Assembly: GCA_000155435.1 (NCBI GenBank)
Contig: DS990263.1
Span: 360,300 to 424,299 of the forward strand
Direction of reading: 5' to 3'
DNA length: 64,000 bases
Origin: Clostridiales bacterium 1_7_47FAA
GTDB lineage: Bacteria; Bacillota; Clostridia; Lachnospirales; Lachnospiraceae
The position numbers were made by a program, and so were the translations under genes. Numbering within the stretch: the first letter of the stretch is position 1; every line of letters starts with the position of its first letter. Positions 58,864 to 64,000 of this stretch are shown here, in pieces. The notes below the pieces were generated by a model. The model saw nothing but the letters and a program-made list of their open reading frames with translations, did not search any database and was not told where the DNA came from.

Positions 58864-61068
58864 ATGTTTTCACGAAAGAAGATTTTGGTGGTGGAAGACA
58901 ATGCACTTAACCGGAGCCTGTTGTGCCAGATTCTGTCCGCTGACTATGATGTTGAGGAAGCAGAGAATGGCCAGGAGGCCCTTGGGGTGTTGAGGCAGTT
59001 TGGAGAGGGGATATCCCTTATCCTGTTGGATATCATCATGCCTGTCATGGATGGTTATACCTTCCTGTCCATTATGAAAGCAGACCCTTCTTATTCCTCT
59101 ATCCCTGTCATTGTCACGACCCAGAACGATGCTGAGTCAGATGAGGTGGCGGCCCTGTCCCACGGGGCAACGGATTTTGTTGCAAAGCCTTATAAGCCTC
59201 AGGTCATCCTGCACCGGGTGGCGGGAATCATCAGGCTGCGCGAAACCGCTGCCATGATTAACATGATCCAGTATGACAGGCTTACGGGACTTTACAGCAA
59301 GCAGTATTTTTACCAGCAGGCAGGCGAGGTGCTCCTGCGCAACCCTGACCAGCAGTATGACATAATATGTTCGGATATTGAGAACTTCAAACTGATTAAT
59401 GATGTATTCGGTGTCAAGGCAGGAGACAGCCTGCTGCGCGGAATCGGCAATGCTTACGCGGAGCGGTTAAAGGGTATCGGTATCTGCGGGCGTCTTAATT
59501 CCGACCAGTTCGCATGCCTGGTAGAGCACAGGGGTGACTATGCAGATGACATGTTCATTGAGGCCAGCGCCCTGGTGAACGGATTGCTTGATATACATAA
59601 TATTGTGATGAAATGGGGCATCTATAATGTGGAGGACAGATCTGTGTCCATTGAACAGATCTGCGACCGCGCATTGCTGGCAGCCCGGAGCATCAAAGGC
59701 CAGTACGGCAAGTATTTTGCTATATATGATGATACGCTGCGCAACCAGCTTCTGAGGGAACAGGCCATTACGGACAGCATGGAATCCGCGCTGTCACAGA
59801 ACCAGTTCCTGGTCTATCTCCAGCCCAAATACAGAATCAAGGACGAGGCCCTGGTGGGGGCTGAGGCCCTGGTGCGCTGGAACCATCCGGTCTGGGGCTT
59901 TTTATCCCCGGCTGAATTCATACCATTATTTGAGAAGAACGGATTCATCACCAGGCTGGACCGGTTTGTATGGGAGAAAGCATGCGCCGTGCTCCATGAC
60001 TGGGATGAGAGGGGATATTATCCCATATCCGTGTCCGTGAATGTCTCACGGGCAGATATCTATAATGAGGATCTTGCAGACACCCTGGTTAAGATCATTG
60101 AGAAATATGACCTGGCTCCGTCACGTCTTCACCTGGAAATCACGGAAAGCGCCTACACGGAGAATCCCAAACAGATCATCGATACGGTGACAATCCTTCG
60201 GGAACTGGGGTTCGTGATTGAGATGGATGATTTCGGAAGCGGGTATTCATCCCTTAACATGCTCAATGACATGCCCATTGATATATTGAAACTGGATATG
60301 AAGTTCATACGGAGCGAGATGGCAAAGCCCAAAAGCCAGGGAATCCTCCAGTTCATCATCAACCTGGCACGCTGGATGAACCTGAGCGTTGTGGCCGAGG
60401 GAGTGGAGACAAAGGCGCAGCTCTTAAGGCTTACGGAGATTGGCTGTGATTATGTACAGGGGTATTATTTTGCAAAGCCGATGCCATGTCAGGAATTCGA
60501 AGGGCTGTTGGATGATTACAGGGGAGCAGGGATAGAAGAACCCTTAACGGACGCGGAGGCCAGGAATGAGCTTCCAATCCTGCTGGTTGCGGACGAGGAT
60601 GAGGATTACCGGGACATGGTGCATAAGGCATTTGAGGGCCGGTACCGTGTGGCCGGTACCGCGGATTGCACCGATACCCTGGCATTCATTGAGGACAATC
60701 AGGATATCGCCGCGGTGGTATTGAGCCTGACCCTGCCCGGACCAGACGGTTTCAAGGTCCTTAAGGCCATACAGAAGGACAGGAGTCTGTGGAACCTTCC
60801 CGTCATAACCACGTCCGGGCCGGATCCGGAACAGGAGTACAGGGCGCTGGAACAGGGGGCTGATGATTTTATTGCAAAGCCACATTTAATGCAGAGCCTT
60901 TCAAGACGGATACAGAGAAGTGCCCTGTTTTACGCATCGGCTGGAGTGGCATTGACCCGGCAGGGAGAAACGCCCCTGGAAGCCATGAAACGCATGAATC
61001 CTGAGGTCCCGGGGGTTCAGAATACAAACAAGGATAAATACTGCCTGTGGAGAAAGGAAATAATATGA
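58864..61068 (+). CDS. REC-GGDEF-EAL-REC signalling protein (probable c-di-GMP phosphodiesterase)
   Basis: A 734-residue cytosolic signalling protein. The N-terminal receiver (residues 5-120) is intact, with acidic residues VVED, phosphoacceptor D56 in LLDIIMP and K108 in VAKPY. The GGDEF domain (about 130-290) is degenerate: NSDQF (212-216) replaces GGDEF, so cyclase activity is lost. The EAL domain (about 300-550) is complete, with EAL (334-336), EITES, MDDFGSGYSS and VAEGVET. The C-terminal receiver (about 570-690) has Ser621 at the phosphoacceptor position (VVLSLTLPGPDG). It should degrade c-di-GMP under control of the first receiver. It overlaps the next kinase gene by ATGA. Confidence 0.93.
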   Translation: MFSRKKILVVEDNALNRSLLCQILSADYDVEEAENGQEALGVLRQFGEGISLILLDIIMPVMDGYTFLSIMKADPSYSSIPVIVTTQNDAESDEVAALSHGATDFVAKPYKPQVILHRVAGIIRLRETAAMINMIQYDRLTGLYSKQYFYQQAGEVLLRNPDQQYDIICSDIENFKLINDVFGVKAGDSLLRGIGNAYAERLKGIGICGRLNSDQFACLVEHRGDYADDMFIEASALVNGLLDIHNIVMKWGIYNVEDRSVSIEQICDRALLAARSIKGQYGKYFAIYDDTLRNQLLREQAITDSMESALSQNQFLVYLQPKYRIKDEALVGAEALVRWNHPVWGFLSPAEFIPLFEKNGFITRLDRFVWEKACAVLHDWDERGYYPISVSVNVSRADIYNEDLADTLVKIIEKYDLAPSRLHLEITESAYTENPKQIIDTVTILRELGFVIEMDDFGSGYSSLNMLNDMPIDILKLDMKFIRSEMAKPKSQGILQFIINLARWMNLSVVAEGVETKAQLLRLTEIGCDYVQGYYFAKPMPCQEFEGLLDDYRGAGIEEPLTDAEARNELPILLVADEDEDYRDMVHKAFEGRYRVAGTADCTDTLAFIEDNQDIAAVVLSLTLPGPDGFKVLKAIQKDRSLWNLPVITTSGPDPEQEYRALEQGADDFIAKPHLMQSLSRRIQRSALFYASAGVALTRQGETPLEAMKRMNPEVPGVQNTNKDKYCLWRKEII

Positions 61069-64000
61069 TGGACCACATAGATGCGAATCAGACAGTGCGG
61101 CTGTTCTGCCAGGCATGGTTTGAACAGAGGGATGCCGGGGCAGCCCTTGAATATGTGGCGGATGATATACGGTTCGTGGGCACGGGGGACAATGAATATG
61201 CCTGCGGAAAAGATGATATGTTCCAATATCTCTTACAGGATATCAGGGAGATACCGGAACCATTCGGAGTGGATTTTTCCGTTGTCTACGAGCAGTATCC
61301 GGAGAGATCAGTTTACATCCTGTCCTCGGAATTCACATTGAGGAATACGGTTTATTCCTGGCTTTTGCGGTGCTTTTTCGTACTCCACCTCCAGGATGGA
61401 AGGTGGCTGGTAAGTACCCTTAATTTTTCTGAGCCAGCCTCCAGCCAGAGGAACGGGGAGCATTATCCCAAGGCGCTGGTCATGGAGAATATAGCTAAGC
61501 AGCGTCAGGAACTGTTGAATGAAGCCTTTGCAGGCGGTATGATGGGCCACTATATGGGGGATGGCTCCCCTTTTTATTTCATCAACCAGAGAATGTTACG
61601 ATATCTGGGATACCTGGATGAAAAGGAGTTTGTGGAAGAGATTGACGGATGTATCAGTAACTGCATCCACCCGGAGGACCGGGCTTTGGCGGGACAATCC
61701 ATTGCAGCCCAGTTGGACAGGGGGGAAGAGTACACCGTAGAGTACAGGATGAGGAAAAAGGACGGATCCTATATCTGGATCCATGATACCGGGCATAAGA
61801 CGGTAGCAGAGGATGGCCGCCCTGCCATCACATCCGTGTGCAGTGATATCACGGCCCAGAAGCTGGCCCAGTTAGAGGTAATGAACATCTACAATAATAT
61901 CCCGGGAGCAGTTTTCCGCTGCCGGTTTGATCCTGATTTTTCCGTGATTGATGCCAATGACGGCCTTTTTGATTTCCTTGGCTATTCACGGGAGGAATTC
62001 GCGGCAATGGGCAACCGGATGTCAGCAGTCATCTATCCGGAAGACCTGGCAGTCATGGAGGAAAAACTGAGGGCCCAGCTTAAGCATGGCAATACCATCC
62101 AGAATGAAAACCGTCTGGTCTGCAAAAATGGGCAGGTAAAATGGATTTCCATTAAAGCGCAGCTGTTCACCGGTGAAAATGGGGAACAGTATTTTTACTG
62201 TGTATTCGTAGATGCAACGGACGAGAAAAATGTCCAGGAGCGGGTCAAGGAACTGTATGAGAAAGAACTGCTTTATTTTGCCGAACTGTCCTCTGAGGGA
62301 GGCCTGGTACAGGGAAGGCTTAATGTTACACAGAACAGGCTGGAGAGCCATGCCTCCACAGACGATGCATCCGTTGCGGAAATAGGCGATACATATGAGG
62401 AGGCAGTTGCGAAGCTGGCAGGTTCCGCGGTGGATGCGGCATACGGCAGGAAAATCCTCCATGACTTACAGCGGGAACGGGTGCTGGCTGGCTATGCCTC
62501 AGGCAAGACAACCTATCACTTTGATTTCCAGCGCAGGAGCATCCGCCGGGGATCCTTCTGGTGCAGCGCCAGCCTGCGCTTCTGTCTGAATCCTGAAAGC
62601 GGCGACATCATATGCTTTTTCTATACCTTTGATGTGACCGAGAAGATGGTTCAGGAGCAGCTGCTCTATAGGATAGCTGAACTGGATTATGACATAGTGA
62701 CGGAGATTGACATACAGGAAGACACACACCGTCCGGTTTCCATCCGCTGCAATCAGAAGGAACAGGTGCCAAAGCCCGGCAGGTTCCAGGAATCCATACG
62801 GGGGATTGCGGCCCAGTGTATGGAAAAGGCGGCCAGTGAGGAGTATCTTCAGAAACTGGATTACCAATACATTAAGGATCATCTGGAAAAAGAGGACAGC
62901 TATTCCTTTATTGTGGAGATGAGGGACCGTGCAGGCGTGATGCGTGTAAAACGGTTTCAGGTCTTCTACATCAATAAGGCCTTGGGTCGTGTGGGCATGT
63001 CCCGCACTGATGTGACCGATGTTGTTCGCAAGGAGCAGAGACAGAAGGAAGACCTGGCAGCGGCGCTGGTTGCGGCAGAGCAGGCCAATGCAGCCAAGTC
63101 TGATTTCCTTTCCAGGATGAGCCATGAAATCCGCACCCCTATGAACGCCATCATTGGAATGAGCACCATTGCCGCCCAGTCCATCGGGGATGATGAACAG
63201 GTGGAAGACTGTATCTCCAAAATTGGAATCTCCTCCCGTTTCCTTCTGTCCCTGATTAATGACATCCTGGACATGAGCCGGATTGAGAGCGGGAAGATGC
63301 TGCTTAAAAATGAAAAAATACCAACAGAAGATTTCCTGAACGGGATTAATTCCATCTGCTACGCCCAGGCCGCTGCCAGGGGCGTGGATTATGAGTGTAT
63401 CGTGGACCCTGTGCTGGATGACTATTACATGGGCGATGCCATGAAGCTGCAGCAGGTCCTGATCAATATCCTGAGCAATGCAATCAAGTTTACCAAGGAG
63501 GGCGGTAAGGTGACGCTCTCGGCAGCCCTGCGCAGGAAGACCAAGAATGACGCCGTCCTGAGGTTCATTGTCAATGATACGGGTATTGGGATGGGAGAGG
63601 AATTCATCCCCCATATCTTCGAACCGTTTTCCCAGGAATCCACAGGCACCACCACTCCTTATGGAGGCTCTGGCCTGGGCCTGGCCATATCCAAAAGTAT
63701 TGTGGATATGATGGATGGCAAGATAAACGTCCGCTCCATTAAGGGAATCGGCACGGAATTCACCGTTGATGTGAAGCTGGGAATTACGGAGGAAGAAAAA
63801 CTCCGGCACAATAAAAGGAAAGCCGTCCATAATTTTTCCCATCTGAAGACCCTGGTGGTGGACGATGATGTGGCTGTCTGCGAAAGCGCCATTGTCACGC
63901 TGGAGGAAATGGGGATCAAGGCTGAATGGGTGGACAGCGGCCGCAAGGCAGTGGAACGGGTAAGCATGCTGTGGGCCGGCGGCAGGTATTTTGACATGAT
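61065..64000 (+). CDS. Hybrid sensor histidine kinase (3' end outside window)
   Basis: The first 978 residues of a large cytosolic kinase that runs off the window. In order: an N-terminal SnoaL/NTF2-like domain (about residues 1-125, LFCQAWFEQRDAGAALEYVADDIRFVG type), a PAS domain (about 145-265, ending SVCSDITAQK), a second PAS (about 270-385, ending VFVDATDEK), a divergent sensor region (about 390-655), HisKA with SHEIRTPMNAIIGMS (H687), HATPase with NILSNAIKFTKEGG and DTGIGMGEEF, and the start of a receiver at LVVDDDVAV (about residue 929). The start overlaps the upstream stop (ATGA), so kinase and EAL protein are made together. The signal is unknown. Confidence 0.93.
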   Translation, partial: MMDHIDANQTVRLFCQAWFEQRDAGAALEYVADDIRFVGTGDNEYACGKDDMFQYLLQDIREIPEPFGVDFSVVYEQYPERSVYILSSEFTLRNTVYSWLLRCFFVLHLQDGRWLVSTLNFSEPASSQRNGEHYPKALVMENIAKQRQELLNEAFAGGMMGHYMGDGSPFYFINQRMLRYLGYLDEKEFVEEIDGCISNCIHPEDRALAGQSIAAQLDRGEEYTVEYRMRKKDGSYIWIHDTGHKTVAEDGRPAITSVCSDITAQKLAQLEVMNIYNNIPGAVFRCRFDPDFSVIDANDGLFDFLGYSREEFAAMGNRMSAVIYPEDLAVMEEKLRAQLKHGNTIQNENRLVCKNGQVKWISIKAQLFTGENGEQYFYCVFVDATDEKNVQERVKELYEKELLYFAELSSEGGLVQGRLNVTQNRLESHASTDDASVAEIGDTYEEAVAKLAGSAVDAAYGRKILHDLQRERVLAGYASGKTTYHFDFQRRSIRRGSFWCSASLRFCLNPESGDIICFFYTFDVTEKMVQEQLLYRIAELDYDIVTEIDIQEDTHRPVSIRCNQKEQVPKPGRFQESIRGIAAQCMEKAASEEYLQKLDYQYIKDHLEKEDSYSFIVEMRDRAGVMRVKRFQVFYINKALGRVGMSRTDVTDVVRKEQRQKEDLAAALVAAEQANAAKSDFLSRMSHEIRTPMNAIIGMSTIAAQSIGDDEQVEDCISKIGISSRFLLSLINDILDMSRIESGKMLLKNEKIPTEDFLNGINSICYAQAAARGVDYECIVDPVLDDYYMGDAMKLQQVLINILSNAIKFTKEGGKVTLSAALRRKTKNDAVLRFIVNDTGIGMGEEFIPHIFEPFSQESTGTTTPYGGSGLGLAISKSIVDMMDGKINVRSIKGIGTEFTVDVKLGITEEEKLRHNKRKAVHNFSHLKTLVVDDDVAVCESAIVTLEEMGIKAEWVDSGRKAVERVSMLWAGGRYFDM

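Noticed and set aside
62499-63842. 447-codon minus-strand frame inside the hybrid kinase gene
   Set aside because: Antisense to HisKA, HATPase and sensor regions of a clearly coding strand.
1-64000. CRISPR arrays, tRNA or rRNA genes, prophage
   Set aside because: No regularly spaced direct repeats, no cloverleaf-like or rRNA-conserved sequence and no phage structural genes were recognised while reading the intergenic regions.

Overview
The window looks like a chromosomal segment of an anaerobic, spore-forming member of the Lachnospiraceae, most like the Enterocloster (Clostridium bolteae/clostridioforme) group. This is inferred from the protein sequences, the moderately GC-rich codon use, strong AGGAGG-type ribosome binding sites, TTGACA-17-TATAAT promoters and sporulation genes (spoIVA, gerW, ylbJ, an alpha/beta SASP). 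No rRNA, tRNA, CRISPR array, prophage or complete insertion sequence was seen.

Layout. 1-8.5 kb: the end of a coiled-coil protein, spoIVA, a beta-CASP metallo-hydrolase, rnhA, an LprI-like protein, alaS and rpsU. 8.6-19.6 kb: rqcH on the minus strand, then a long housekeeping run (yicC, gmk, rpoZ, rimO, pgsA, cinA) that leads into two uncharacterised genes, a DUF2953 protein and gerW. 19.6-27.6 kb: rpmB, an Asp23 protein, fakA, a Bax-inhibitor-like membrane protein, a ROK sugar kinase, recG, a nitroreductase and a SASP. 27.7-29.6 kb: an accessory island with the debris of a TetR/SDR pair and a retron (promoter, msr-msd RNA and reverse transcriptase). 29.7-45.1 kb: an AIM24 protein, rsmD-coaD-coiled coil-ylbJ, an M23 peptidase, RNA-modifying enzymes, a YgiQ radical SAM protein, an SDR, trpS, a YcxB-like membrane protein and a MerR regulator. 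45.2-50.8 kb: a LuxE/LuxC acyl-reductase operon, a GH25 lysozyme, recU, and a divergent GNAT/XRE pair. 50.8-58.0 kb: a histidine operon, hisZ-G-D-B-(membrane protein)-A-IE. 58.8 kb to the end: a REC-GGDEF-EAL-REC protein translationally coupled to a large hybrid histidine kinase cut by the window edge.

The most interesting content is as follows. (1) The retron has a clear a1/a2 pair, NAxxH and VTG signatures and its own promoter, but no recognisable effector. (2) Two homologous elements of about 233 bp (10.6 kb and 58.5 kb) share a core while their long terminal stems differ in sequence yet remain self-complementary, which points to a structured RNA or a hairpin mobile element. A third hairpin element with perfect 38-bp arms lies beside the second copy. 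(3) A LuxE/LuxC pair without luciferase follows a small frameshifted gene. (4) The His operon encodes HisIE fused to a HisF-like barrel that has lost its catalytic Asp, and carries an unknown membrane protein where hisH might be expected.

Start codons were chosen from Shine-Dalgarno spacing and family N-termini, so several differ from the longest open frame. All family calls come from reading the sequence; no database search was run.
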